This document shows positions 17,780-26,371 of a DNA stretch of 64,000 nt, in pieces. Within the stretch, counting starts at the first letter, position 1; every line of letters starts with the position of its first letter. The DNA comes from Lacihabitans sp. CS3-21 (GTDB taxonomy: Bacteria > Bacteroidota > Bacteroidia > Cytophagales > Spirosomataceae). The position numbers were made by a program, and so were the translations under genes. The stretch is from the NCBI RefSeq assembly GCF_024343675.1, contig NZ_RJUD01000016.1, forward strand, positions 28,545 through 92,544. The letters are read 5' to 3'. The notes beneath the pieces are model-generated. The model had not been told where the DNA came from. It saw only the letters and a program-made list of their open reading frames with translations, and did no database searches.

Positions 17780-18244
17780 ATGGTTAGTCAATTTGGATTC
17801 GTTTTATTGTTTTTTGTATCAGGTATCTTGTTGGTGCTTTTGGTTTTGGGAATCGCCAGACTTCTTAGGCCTTCTAGACCGAATCCTGAGAAAAATGCTG
17901 TTTACGAATCTGGGGAAGAAACTGAAGGTACAGCCCATGTTTCTTTTAACTTAAGATTTTATATCGTTGCACTTATTTTTATTCTTTTTGATGTAGAATT
18001 GGTTTTGCTTTTTCCTTGGGCCACGGTTTTTGGCGATAAACAGCTTTTCGAAGAAACCAATGGCGTTTGGGCCATTTATGCAGGAACAGAAATGTTTATT
18101 TTTGTGTTTATTTTGGCATTAGGCTTACTTTATGCATGGAAAAAAGGACATTTGGATTGGATAAAACCTGTTCAAAAAGAGAATGATTTTAAATCACCTG
18201 TTCCTGAAAATCTTTATAAAAACGTTAACGAAAAATATTCATGA
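17780..18244 (+). CDS. nuoA: NADH-quinone oxidoreductase subunit A
   Basis: 154 residues with three transmembrane helices (about 8-28, 63-88 and 110-130). The conserved block [14 protein letters not shown] and [23 protein letters not shown] identifies NuoA, a membrane-arm subunit of complex I near the quinone channel. The C-terminus is about 20 residues longer than in many NuoA proteins and ends in a charged tail. Its TGA overlaps the ATG of nuoB (ATGA at 18241-18244), so the two are translationally coupled. Confidence 0.95.
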   Translation: MVSQFGFVLLFFVSGILLVLLVLGIARLLRPSRPNPEKNAVYESGEETEGTAHVSFNLRFYIVALIFILFDVELVLLFPWATVFGDKQLFEETNGVWAIYAGTEMFIFVFILALGLLYAWKKGHLDWIKPVQKENDFKSPVPENLYKNVNEKYS

Positions 18245-18759
18245 ATTTCGATTCTTTAGAGGCTGTGGATAGATTGAAATCAGGGGAAGGAGAGGTTATT
18301 CTGACTTCTGTTGATGAGCTAACCAATTGGGCAAGAGCGAATTCTCTTTGGCCATTGGGTTTTGGTTTGGCTTGTTGTGCTATTGAAATGATGGCCACTT
18401 ACGCTTCCAATTATGACCTTGAAAGGTTCGGTATTTTTCCAAGAAACTCACCCCGTCAGTCGGATTTAATTATCATTTCAGGTACGGTTACTTTCAAAAT
18501 GGCAGACAGAATCAAACGTCTTTATGAACAAATGCCCGACCCTAAATATGTTATTTCAATGGGAAGCTGCTCCAACTGTGGAGGTCCATACTGGGAGCAT
18601 GGTTATCATGTGGTCAAGGGCGTCGACAGAATAATTCCAGTAGATGTTTACGTGCCCGGTTGTCCACCTCGACCAGAAGCACTCTTGGGAGGCTTGATAA
18701 AACTCCAAGAAAAAATCAAAGGCCAGAAGTTTTCTGATGTAAGTGCGGATAGTATTTAG
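18241..18759 (+). CDS. nuoB: NADH-quinone oxidoreductase subunit B
   Basis: 172 residues. The ligands of the terminal N2 [4Fe-4S] cluster are all visible: the tandem cysteines in [10 protein letters not shown], the cysteines in [12 protein letters not shown], and the one in [11 protein letters not shown]. NuoB passes electrons to quinone at the interface of the peripheral and membrane arms. It overlaps nuoA by four bases. Unusually, no nuoC, D or other nuo gene follows: the next gene is an aldo/keto reductase 200 bases away, after a hairpin repeat. Confidence 0.95.
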   Translation: MNFDSLEAVDRLKSGEGEVILTSVDELTNWARANSLWPLGFGLACCAIEMMATYASNYDLERFGIFPRNSPRQSDLIIISGTVTFKMADRIKRLYEQMPDPKYVISMGSCSNCGGPYWEHGYHVVKGVDRIIPVDVYVPGCPPRPEALLGGLIKLQEKIKGQKFSDVSADSI

Positions 18760-18771
18760 CTCTGAGATTGT

Positions 18772-18791
18772 GGTCAGACGACAGTCGGACC
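18772..18791 (+). repeat. REP-like 20-bp hairpin repeat, copy 1
   Basis: GGTCAGACGACAGTCGGACC is an imperfect inverted repeat: GGTCnGAC and GTCnGACC close a four-base loop with a single mismatch. It starts 12 bases after the nuoB stop. Further copies lie at 19866-20243. Confidence 0.7.
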
Positions 18792-18959
18792 TGAAGTGTG
18801 GTCAGTTTTAACTTTTGGTTTTACATAAACAGAACCTCAAAAATCAAAAATCGGAATAAAAAACTGATTTAAGTTCTATCCGCAATTCTTCTAAACTGTC
18901 TATTTAATTTTAAATATATATATAAGCAAAACCTTAATTGTCAAGATATTAAAAATCAA

Positions 18960-19832
18960 ATGATAACAAAACCATTTTCAAAAATTATAGCCGGCACCAT
19001 GACTTGGGGTGTATGGGGAAAAAATTGTGATACAAAACAAATGATTGAATTGATGCAGTCTTGTTTAGAGAATGAAATAACTACCTTTGACCATGCCGAT
19101 ATTTATGGAGATTACACTACAGAAGCTAGTTTTGGAAAAGCCTTTGCTGGAAGCAAAATTGAAAGAGATAAAATTCAGTTAATTTCTAAGTGCGGAATTC
19201 AAATGCTGTCTGAGGAAAGAAAAAACACAGTTAAACACTATGAATATTCGTCTTCTTACATTATTTGGTCTGTAGAACAATCGCTAAAAAATCTGCAAAC
19301 CGATTATCTCGATCTTCTTTTGTTGCACAGACCAAGTCCATTGATGAATGCAGATGAGATAGCCAATGCTGTTGAAAAACTAAAACAAGAAGGTAAAATT
19401 ATTGATTTCGGAGTTTCCAATTTTACACCTCATCAGTCTGATTTTATCGAGACAAAAACCAAAATTGCTTATAATCAAATTGAGTTTTCTATCACCCATT
19501 TTGAGGCTATGTTAGATGGAAGTTTAAATCATATGCAAACGCGTGGCATTCAGCCGATGTCTTGGTCGCCTTTGGGGAGTGTTTTCAAAAAGGATAATGA
19601 GCAGTCTTTGCGAGTGAAAAAGATGGCAGAATTGCTGGCAGTGAAATACGAAGTTTCCATTGATATTATACTTCTTGCTTGGATTCTGAAATATCCCGCT
19701 GGTATTTTACCCGTTTGTGGCACAGCAGATACTAGTAGAATTGCCAATTTGACCAAAGCTTGCCAGGTTGAAATGGAATTACAAGATTGGTTCGCACTAT
19801 GGACTGAAAGTGCTGGAGTTCCAGTTCCTTGA
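18960..19832 (+). CDS. Aldo/keto reductase family oxidoreductase
   Basis: 290 residues. The catalytic tetrad of the family is visible: Asp and Tyr in TTFDHADIYGDYT (about 44 and 49), Lys in LISKCGI (about 77) and His in LLLHRPSPL. The pattern resembles E. coli YdhF-type enzymes, which reduce carbonyls with NADPH in the cytosol; the substrate is unknown. The gene lies alone between nuoB and the convergent pepP-like gene. Both flanks carry copies of the GGTCAGACG hairpin repeat. Confidence 0.9.
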   Translation: MITKPFSKIIAGTMTWGVWGKNCDTKQMIELMQSCLENEITTFDHADIYGDYTTEASFGKAFAGSKIERDKIQLISKCGIQMLSEERKNTVKHYEYSSSYIIWSVEQSLKNLQTDYLDLLLLHRPSPLMNADEIANAVEKLKQEGKIIDFGVSNFTPHQSDFIETKTKIAYNQIEFSITHFEAMLDGSLNHMQTRGIQPMSWSPLGSVFKKDNEQSLRVKKMAELLAVKYEVSIDIILLAWILKYPAGILPVCGTADTSRIANLTKACQVEMELQDWFALWTESAGVPVP

Positions 19833-19865
19833 TTTTAAGGGAAAATCAGTATTCAATTTAGTTTT

Positions 19866-20243
19866 GGTCAGACGCTAGTCGGTCCTGATTTAAGTTCATG
19901 TAACTAACTGCGGTCAGTAACTATTCAGACCTAATAAAACTTAATATTGGTAATTTAAAGTCTACGGTTAGACAAAAGACAAACCTGAGTGACAAGGTTT
20001 TGATATAGAATTGCATTTAGTGGTAATATTATAGTTGCATCGGCCTTTTTAACATTTCTATTAGAAGCGATTATCATGTCCGACTATCGTCTGACCGTTG
20101 CTTACATTAATTTCCAGGGCCGCGTATCGTCTGACCGCTATTTGCGTTTTTGCGATCCTATTACCACCTTCTTTCAGTGGCTTGGTTTACAGGTCCGACT
20201 AGCGTCTGACCGCTGTTCGTGCTATTCCGACCATTGTCTGACC
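19866..20243. repeat. Cluster of seven 20-bp REP-like hairpin repeats
   Basis: The 435-base gap between the convergent aldo/keto reductase and aminopeptidase genes holds no gene but a series of 20-base units. Forward copies are 19866-19885 (clear), 19912-19931 and 19966-19985 (both degenerate). Reverse-orientation copies are 20077-20096, 20117-20136, 20192-20211 and 20224-20243. The best copy, 20192-20211, reads GGTCCGACTAGCGTCTGACC. Each clear copy folds into a 7-8-bp stem with a four-base loop. Forward copies lie on the left and reverse ones on the right, like bacterial interspersed mosaic elements. A short frame at 20076-20264 is not considered a gene. Confidence 0.7.
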
Positions 20244-20267
20244 AATGTTCGGTTTAAAATCTAACTG

Positions 20268-21638
20268 CTACTTCATTATCTCTTCAACTTCATCTGTAGT
20301 TTTAGGAATGGCTTCTCCTAAAATTTCATAGCCACTTTCGGTAATTAAGACATTGTCTTCAATTCTTACACCGCCAAAATCAAGATAGTCTTCGAGTTTT
20401 GAATAGTTTACAAATTCTTTGAATTTGCCTTCAGCTTTGTATTTGGTAATAAGTTCAGGAATGAAATAACAGCCAGGCTCTACGGTTATTACATGACCAG
20501 CTTCTAATTCTTTGGCCAAACGTAGCGATTTTAAACCCAATTGGGTACTTCTTTCCAAACCCTCTCTGTATCCAACGTGATTTTCACCAAGTGCCTCCAT
20601 ATCATGCACGTCTAGGCCTATCATGTGACCTAAACCATGTGGCATAAATAGTCCGCCAACGCCTTGGGTTAGCATATCTTCAACATTTCCAGTAACCAAT
20701 CCTAAAGATTTTAGATTGGTTAACAAGATTTTATTTGCATGAAGATGCACCTCACGATACTTCAAATTTGGTTTTAAATTTTCTATGGACGAAACCTCCA
20801 TTTCAAGCACAGTTTCATAAATATCTTTTTGTTTTTGTGTGAATTTACCTGAAATGGGAATCGTTCTCGTTATATCTCCTGCATAACCCATCTCGGTTTC
20901 GCATCCAGAATCATTGATGGCCAATTGCCCAGTTTGCATTTTGTTTCCATGGTAATGATTGTGCAGTGTTTGTCCATTGACCGAAAAAATAACAGGATAA
21001 GATAATTCAGCATTATGGGCATGCATGGTTTCTAATATTTTTCCGACAACCTCATATTCCATTTTTCCTGCAGAGGTAGATTTCATAGCTGTAATATGCA
21101 TCTGACGAGTAATATTCACCGCCTCTGTCATTTGAAGAATCTCTTCTGCTGTTTTAATTGATCTTTGAGCTACTACGGCCTGAATTAAGGACAATGAAGG
21201 CTTTAGTTCGCTTACTTTTTGATCAAGAAGTTCTGAGAGAAATATTTGATTGTCAAATCTGTATTGTGGTAAAAAATGAAGTGCATTTTTAGAAATGTAG
21301 TTGTCGATTTCGGAAGGAGAAATCGTTTTTTCAACACCCACTTTAAAAGCTAAACTAGCCAAACTTTCATGAGGGCCAATCCAGATGATATCGTCGATAG
21401 AAAACTCATGCCCGAAAATGATTTCTTGGTCATTATCAATGTCTATGAGTGCAGCAAGTCCAGGTAAATTTATTCCGAAATAATACAGAAATGAACTGTC
21501 CTGACGGAATCTGAACGTATTATCTGTATAGTTCATTGGGGCTTCGTTGTTTCCGAGAAACAAAATTTGGCCTTTACCAATGGCTTTTTTTAGGTTATTT
21601 CTACGATTTTTATAGGTTTCTGCTGAGAAGAGTTTCAT
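20268..21638 (-). CDS. Xaa-Pro aminopeptidase (M24B family)
   Basis: 456 residues. The N-terminal ~170 residues are the non-catalytic aminopeptidase-P domain (RRNNLKKAIGKGQILFLGNNEAPMNYTDN). The C-terminal pita-bread domain shows the five metal ligands: Asp in AINDSGCETEMGYAGDITRT (two Asp), His in HGLGHMIGLDVHD, Glu in VEPGCYF and Glu in GVRIEDNVLIT. The enzyme removes an N-terminal residue next to proline, probably in the cytosol as no signal peptide is seen. It is separated from the upstream DUF4249 gene by 30 bases, so co-transcription is possible. Confidence 0.92.
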   Translation of the reverse strand: MKLFSAETYKNRRNNLKKAIGKGQILFLGNNEAPMNYTDNTFRFRQDSSFLYYFGINLPGLAALIDIDNDQEIIFGHEFSIDDIIWIGPHESLASLAFKVGVEKTISPSEIDNYISKNALHFLPQYRFDNQIFLSELLDQKVSELKPSLSLIQAVVAQRSIKTAEEILQMTEAVNITRQMHITAMKSTSAGKMEYEVVGKILETMHAHNAELSYPVIFSVNGQTLHNHYHGNKMQTGQLAINDSGCETEMGYAGDITRTIPISGKFTQKQKDIYETVLEMEVSSIENLKPNLKYREVHLHANKILLTNLKSLGLVTGNVEDMLTQGVGGLFMPHGLGHMIGLDVHDMEALGENHVGYREGLERSTQLGLKSLRLAKELEAGHVITVEPGCYFIPELITKYKAEGKFKEFVNYSKLEDYLDFGGVRIEDNVLITESGYEILGEAIPKTTDEVEEIMK

Positions 21639-21668
21639 TTGAAGGTTTTTTCTTCAAAAATAATAAAT

Positions 21669-22706
21669 TTATTTTGTCCCTACCACAGTTTCAGTTCTAT
21701 TGTAGCCCGCCACACAGCCAAATCCATTTTTCACATTGGTATAAACCTGAATCGGTTCGGCAAAAGGGTTGTCATCTGTACGATTATGCTCTGATAATGA
21801 CTTCTGATAATCGTAGAATTCTTTACTGATGTTGGAGAGTTGCACCCTAATGATTTTGTCAGAATCTGGAACAGTTTCTGATTTGTAAGTCCCTGACTTT
21901 GTTCTAAATATACTCCGGTTTTCAAAAAAATTGACAGCTCCAATTTTAAATTGATTCCCATCCGCATTTTGGTCTGTGTAATATGATCTGACCGCTGAGC
22001 TTTGTTCATTTGGCCAGCGGAAATATGCATATTTAGTTTTTTCTACTATTGAAACTTCTTCTTTATTTTCCACATTTTTTATCACGGGTTCTAATTGCTG
22101 GTAGGTCATTTCGCCAAAAACCTTATAATAGTTAGGTTCGCCGGCAATGTCAAGCCAGTCAAATTGAAGTTGATATCCAATATTGGTGTCTTTTTCAAAA
22201 AATGTACTCGTGATTTGCATAAATGGTCGAATTTGTAAATTATTGATTCTAACCCTTTGAGAAGGTATTTTTGTAGATGCTTCCACTTCTAAGTTACCGC
22301 TTTTAGCTTTTATGGTATACGTTTTGCCCGATTCTATTCTAAAGTCTCTTCTGGATATTTCGTAAAATTTATGCTTTGGATTAAACTTTAAAATACTGCC
22401 TTTTATTCCATCACTGATCGAAACAATGGCATCAGAAACATAATTATTTACCCTCAGAAAATTCGCCGAATCGCCCGTGTAAATCAAAACTTTTGTGGTG
22501 TCTATTTTTACAGTGCCGAAAAGTGGAATTGATTTTCCCAAACTTACATAAATCATCGTGTCTTGCGGACAAAGAAAGCTCGTCATTACTAATTTTTCTT
22601 GCAAATCTGGAAATCTACTCAAAGGGATATCATCAATGATCGTTTCACAAGAAAGGAAAATTATGGATAAATAGCTGATTATGAATATATTGAATTTATT
22701 TCTCAT
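21669..22706 (-). CDS. DUF4249 family outer-membrane lipoprotein
   Basis: 345 residues with a lipoprotein signal (IIFLSCETIIDD, lipobox Cys about residue 20). The following EKLVMTSFLCPQDTMIYVSLGKS stretch is characteristic of DUF4249. This family is nearly always next to a TonB-dependent receptor, as here: its start lies five bases after the stop of the receptor gene. By analogy with SusD-like partners it may sit on the cell surface and help the receptor to bind its ligand, but no ligand is known. Confidence 0.85.
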   Translation of the reverse strand: MRNKFNIFIISYLSIIFLSCETIIDDIPLSRFPDLQEKLVMTSFLCPQDTMIYVSLGKSIPLFGTVKIDTTKVLIYTGDSANFLRVNNYVSDAIVSISDGIKGSILKFNPKHKFYEISRRDFRIESGKTYTIKAKSGNLEVEASTKIPSQRVRINNLQIRPFMQITSTFFEKDTNIGYQLQFDWLDIAGEPNYYKVFGEMTYQQLEPVIKNVENKEEVSIVEKTKYAYFRWPNEQSSAVRSYYTDQNADGNQFKIGAVNFFENRSIFRTKSGTYKSETVPDSDKIIRVQLSNISKEFYDYQKSLSEHNRTDDNPFAEPIQVYTNVKNGFGCVAGYNRTETVVGTK

Positions 22707-22711
22707 AATTT

Positions 22712-25144
22712 CTAGAATTTGAAGTTATAGGTTATTGATGGCAGAATAGGGAAGAGTGAGTACCTTTTTAAGGTCAAAGTATTGTTGGTATTACTACCAG
22801 TAGAGGTTCCAAAAAATGTTTGGTCGTTGGAGGCGGTATAGAAAAACGGATTTTTCCTATTGTAAGCGTTATAAATACTCACGTCCCAAGTTCTTTCAAA
22901 TCGTTTTTTCTTTTTGTGAAACTGGATGCCCAAATCTAATCTGTGATAAGGCTCAGCTCTAAAACTGTTTCTTTCGCCGTATTCCTGCACGGTGAAATTC
23001 CTCCAGCCAATAGGATTATCCAAATTGTCTCCCCTTATATAGGTGCTCGAATACGCTCGGTATTCTGCAATTGGAATTGTAAGAGCGTTTCCGGTACCAT
23101 AAATCCAAATGCCAGAAAGGGTGATTTTTGGTTTAAGTTTATAAATTCCCACCAAAGAAAGATCGTGTCTTCTGTCGTATTTGGGATAAAATGACTTTCC
23201 GAAGTTCAATTCTTCGAATGTCCAAAGTGTTTTCGACCAAGTATAGCCCACCCAACCCGAGAATTTCCCAACCTTTTTCTGCACCAAAAACTCCATACCA
23301 TAAGACTCTCCTTGACCAGAGGTAACTTTGTTTTCCCAGCCATTGTCTTCTACACTGGTATTGGAGTTTATAGAAAGAAAACTAGCACCTTCTTTATAGC
23401 TGATGATGTTGTTCATCTTTTTGTAGTAGCCTTCCAAAGTAATCGAAATACCTTTGTCTTGGTTGATGTCTTTCACCGCACCAGCCGCTATTTGAGACGA
23501 ACTCTGCGGTGCCACTTTTTCAGTTGCAGGCACCCAAAGGTCAGTTGGTAAGCCAAGACCTGTATTGGTCAGCAAATGTAAATATTGGTTCATGTTGGCA
23601 TAAGAGACTTTTATGGCCAAATCGTCTTTGACTTTGTAAGCCGCTGAAACTCTTGGCTCTAATCTATGCTGAGGAGCGTTTGTTATCAAATATTGACTGA
23701 GTCTCAGGCCAGCATTTATTTTTATTTTGGGTACTGGCGACCAAATACTTTCAGTATAAATGGCATTTTCCCATACTTTGTAAGATTTGTCCTTATTTAG
23801 ATTAACTTCACTTGAAGCATTCTGTAAAATCAGGGCTTCGGGTGTAAAAGTATGGTGGGTAGCCATAACGCCAAATCTGAAGCTAATATTGGGCTTTTGG
23901 TAATAATCTACATCGTATTTTAGGCTATAATCCTCAATACCAGAGTCATAGTTGAGTGTAAAATTGTTGGCTTCTAAAGAATTCAAACGTGTTTCTTTTG
24001 TGAAAATATTGAAACCGTAATTGCTATAAATCAAAGAGGCATTTCCGAAAGTTTTCTGGCCAAAAACGTGGTTCCAGCGTAAAGTACTGGTTATATTTCC
24101 CCAGTTTAGGCCAGCGTCAGAATTGTCTGTTTCTGAAGTATATTTATTATAGAAAACGTCATCGCCCAGGTAAGAACTTAGGAATATCTTGTTTTTTGCA
24201 TTGATTTCGTAATTGAGCTTTATGTTTAAATCATAAAAGTAATAGCCAGAGGTTTGTTTGCCTTCTGATTCTTGATTTTGAGCTTTTATGAATGGACGCA
24301 TTACAAAGTCCACGTAGGTTCTTCTTCCCGAAACGAGGAAAGAGCCTTTTGTTGGCTTGTTTTTATTGAATTTCAATGGTCCTTCGAGCAAAAGTCTTGA
24401 CGAAATAAGTCCGAATCCACCTTCGCCAGAGAATTTTTCCTTGTTGCCGTCTTTCATGGTCAAATCAATGACGGACGAAAGTCTGCCTCCATATCTGGCT
24501 GGAAATCCACCTTTGGTCAGTTCCACACTTTTAAGTGCATCGCCATTGAAAGTCGAGAAAAAGCCAAATAAATGACTGGCATTATAGACCACTGCATCGT
24601 CTAAAATTATCAGGTTTTGGTCTGGGCCGCCTCCTCTAACATATATACCAGATTGCCCCTCAGAGGCTTTTTGTACACCAGGTAGCAATTGAATGATTTT
24701 GAGAACGTCTTTTTCGCCCATTAAAGTTGGGAGATTTTTGATTTGATCTACTGGCAAATCAATTTTAGACATGTTCGGTGAATTGCTTTGTTTGTTTTGC
24801 TCTGATTTAGAACTAATTACTACTTCTTGCAGGTAATTTTCATCTTCTAATTCAATATCTAGTTTTTGATTTTTGTTAAAAGGCAAACGCATTATTTTTC
24901 TTTGAAAGCCAACCATGGAATATACCAAAGTAACAGAATCTTGAGCAGGAATGGATAAGGAGTAATACCCATAAGTTTTGGTCGAAATACCTGTATTAGT
25001 GTTAGGCAAATATATATTCACACCTATCAATAGCTCTTTGGTTTTTTTTTCTTTCACAAAACCACTGATAGTAACCAATTGCTGGGCATATGATTCGGTA
25101 AGAAATAGAATTAATAAAGCACAAATTTGTATAGATTTGAGCAT
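22712..25144 (-). CDS. TonB-dependent receptor paired with DUF4249
   Basis: 810 residues. A signal peptide (about 1-20) is followed by a carboxypeptidase-regulatory-like domain (VTISGFVKEKKTKELLIGVNIYLPNT, about 23-110). A TonB plug domain comes next (LPTLMGEKDVLKIIQLLPGVQKASEGQSGIYVRGGGPDQNLILLD-like block, about 138-225), then a ~580-residue beta barrel ending in TYNFKF with C-terminal Phe. The receptor imports an unknown ligand with energy from TonB/ExbBD, which are not encoded here. It is the first gene of a two-gene unit with DUF4249. Confidence 0.9.
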   Translation of the reverse strand: MLKSIQICALLILFLTESYAQQLVTISGFVKEKKTKELLIGVNIYLPNTNTGISTKTYGYYSLSIPAQDSVTLVYSMVGFQRKIMRLPFNKNQKLDIELEDENYLQEVVISSKSEQNKQSNSPNMSKIDLPVDQIKNLPTLMGEKDVLKIIQLLPGVQKASEGQSGIYVRGGGPDQNLIILDDAVVYNASHLFGFFSTFNGDALKSVELTKGGFPARYGGRLSSVIDLTMKDGNKEKFSGEGGFGLISSRLLLEGPLKFNKNKPTKGSFLVSGRRTYVDFVMRPFIKAQNQESEGKQTSGYYFYDLNIKLNYEINAKNKIFLSSYLGDDVFYNKYTSETDNSDAGLNWGNITSTLRWNHVFGQKTFGNASLIYSNYGFNIFTKETRLNSLEANNFTLNYDSGIEDYSLKYDVDYYQKPNISFRFGVMATHHTFTPEALILQNASSEVNLNKDKSYKVWENAIYTESIWSPVPKIKINAGLRLSQYLITNAPQHRLEPRVSAAYKVKDDLAIKVSYANMNQYLHLLTNTGLGLPTDLWVPATEKVAPQSSSQIAAGAVKDINQDKGISITLEGYYKKMNNIISYKEGASFLSINSNTSVEDNGWENKVTSGQGESYGMEFLVQKKVGKFSGWVGYTWSKTLWTFEELNFGKSFYPKYDRRHDLSLVGIYKLKPKITLSGIWIYGTGNALTIPIAEYRAYSSTYIRGDNLDNPIGWRNFTVQEYGERNSFRAEPYHRLDLGIQFHKKKKRFERTWDVSIYNAYNRKNPFFYTASNDQTFFGTSTGSNTNNTLTLKRYSLFPILPSITYNFKF

Positions 25145-25267
25145 TCAGAATTTATAGTTTATAGTTCTTTTAAAAACGTTAGTTTAGACTAGAATATTAG
25201 CAAATTTTTATAAATAGGATTTCGAGAGCCTAAAAATATAGACTCCCGATTCCAAAAAAGCGTGGGA

Positions 25268-25612
25268 TTATAGAAAAAATGTCTTGGTTTTAGGTTTAGT
25301 GGCCACTTCTTCAACTTTGGTTGCCAGTACCTCTGTTATATAGACTTTCTTGTTTTCTTTGTTTAAATAGTTTCTGGTTTGAAGTTTTCCTTCTATCAAT
25401 ATGAATTTTCCTTTTCCTATTAATGCCTCACATTGCTCAGCTATTTTTCCCCAAGCAACGATATTATGCCATTGGATATTGGTAATTTCTTCTGAGTTCT
25501 GGTTTTCGTAAGTTTCTTTCGTTGCTAGACTAAAACTCGCCAATTTGCTTCTTTCAAATGTTCTTATGTTGGGATTGTTACCTACGTTTCCGATTAATTT
25601 TACTGTGTTCAT
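25268..25612 (-). CDS. ssb: Single-stranded DNA-binding protein, short form (downstream copy)
   Basis: 114 residues forming one OB fold. MNTVKLIGNVGNNPNIRTF and WHNIVAWGKIAEQCEALIGKGKFILIEGKLQTRNY are the standard SSB core blocks. The protein ends shortly after the fold (KPKTKTFFL) and has no acidic DDDIPF-type tail, which bacterial housekeeping SSBs use to recruit partners. It lies 95 bases downstream of a second ssb-like gene in the same orientation. A 4 x 16-bp tandem repeat sits directly before its start codon. Confidence 0.88.
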   Translation of the reverse strand: MNTVKLIGNVGNNPNIRTFERSKLASFSLATKETYENQNSEEITNIQWHNIVAWGKIAEQCEALIGKGKFILIEGKLQTRNYLNKENKKVYITEVLATKVEEVATKPKTKTFFL

Positions 25613-25617
25613 TTTAT

Positions 25618-25681
25618 TAATGTGTTAATTTGATAATGTGTTAATTTGATAATGTGTTAATTTGATAATGTGTTAATTTGA
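25618..25681. repeat. Four perfect tandem copies of a 16-bp unit
   Basis: TAATGTGTTAATTTGA is repeated four times without change (25618-25633, 25634-25649, 25650-25665, 25666-25681). The array fills most of the 95-base gap between the two ssb genes and ends six bases upstream of the ATG of the second one, so it lies in its 5' leader. Confidence 0.95.
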
Positions 25682-25707
25682 TTATTTGCTACACTTTTTA
25701 ATAAGAA

Positions 25708-26034
25708 TTACTTCTTTTCAAAAACATACTCCTCAACTTTAAAAGCTTGAATTTCTGTCACATATACCTTTTGGTTTTGGCTGTTGGTATAGTTTCTGTA
25801 CACCAATTTCCCCTCTACAAGTACTGATTTTCCTTTTGATATTAACTTTTCGCATTCATCAGCTACTTTGCCCCACGCAATTACATTGTGCCAAGCGGTA
25901 TTTTTTACTTCTTGGTTGTTTTTGTCTTGGTAGATGTCGGTAGTGGCTAAACTAAAGCTAGCTTTTTTGCCTGTGTCAAACTTCATCACGTTTACATCTG
26001 CACCTACGTTTCCGATTAATTTTACTGAGTTCAT
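25708..26034 (-). CDS. ssb: Single-stranded DNA-binding protein, short form (upstream copy)
   Basis: 108 residues: an OB fold with MNSVKLIGNVGADVNVMKF, TAWHNVIAWGKVADECEKLISKGKSVLVEGKLVYRNY and no C-terminal acidic tail (it ends VEEYVFEKK). It is a clear paralogue of the neighbouring downstream gene, with the same length and order of blocks, and probably arose by tandem duplication. SSB protects single-stranded DNA during replication, repair or uptake. Which role these short forms play is not visible from the sequence. Confidence 0.88.
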   Translation of the reverse strand: MNSVKLIGNVGADVNVMKFDTGKKASFSLATTDIYQDKNNQEVKNTAWHNVIAWGKVADECEKLISKGKSVLVEGKLVYRNYTNSQNQKVYVTEIQAFKVEEYVFEKK

Positions 26035-26295
26035 TTTTTGTTTTGTTTAAAAATTTATAATGTTCGAAACTTCATTTGCTTTGTTTCGATTTGTTGTTGC
26101 AAAATTGGGGTGGTGCAGAAAATCTATTCGGTTATTAGTCGTTTGTATTCGAATATAAGCGTTTGTTGTTGGTTATATTATTGAATGTCAAATATTTGTA
26201 ATTATATTTATTTTTAATTATTGATTTGTTTGGTTTTGATTTATTCAGAAGAAATAATCGTTATTTAAATTTAATCTAAATAATTTTTATTTTTA

Positions 26296-26327
26296 TTTGG
26301 AATGATTCTAATCTAGATTTACTTTTG
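26296..26327 (+). promoter_or_regulatory. Bacteroidetes-type promoter of the iron-uptake operon
   Basis: A -33 TTTG (26296-26299) and a -7 TACTTTTG (26320-26327) are 20 bases apart, matching TTTG-N19/20-TAnnTTTG. The start codon of the first receptor gene is 45 bases downstream of the -7 element. Confidence 0.65.
26297..26311. promoter_or_regulatory. Candidate Fur-family operator (7-1-7 inverted repeat)
   Basis: TTGGAATGATTCTAA has arms of seven bases around a central G, with six of seven positions complementary. Fur, PerR and Zur boxes share this 7-1-7 layout. It overlaps the -33 element, where a bound repressor would block RNA polymerase. The assignment to the Fur-like protein encoded at the end of the operon is inference. 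Confidence 0.5.
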
Positions 26328-26371
26328 TCACGTTATTTATAAGAAGTCTAAATAAAAATTAAAAAAATCAA

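Larger units (their letters stand above)
26035..26371. other. Divergent control region between ssb and the iron operon
   Basis: 337 bases without a gene, strongly AT-rich. The right half holds the -33/-7 promoter and the Fur-box-like inverted repeat described separately, plus a perfect palindrome AATCTAGATT (26310-26319) and an ATCTAAATAA motif (26274-26283). I see nothing recognisable in the left half, which should contain the ssb promoter. Confidence 0.5.

Noticed and set aside
20076..20264. Open frame of 62 codons in the gap after the aldo/keto reductase gene
   Set aside because: It consists almost entirely of reverse-orientation hairpin repeats and has no protein-like composition.
25618..25681. 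Tandem repeat considered as a CRISPR-like array
   Set aside because: The 16-bp units are contiguous with no spacers, and no cas genes are present.
26310..26319. Perfect palindrome AATCTAGATT as the main operator
   Set aside because: It lies between -33 and -7 and may matter, but it lacks the 7-1-7 layout of Fur boxes; the site at 26297-26311 is the better candidate. Kept only as a note.
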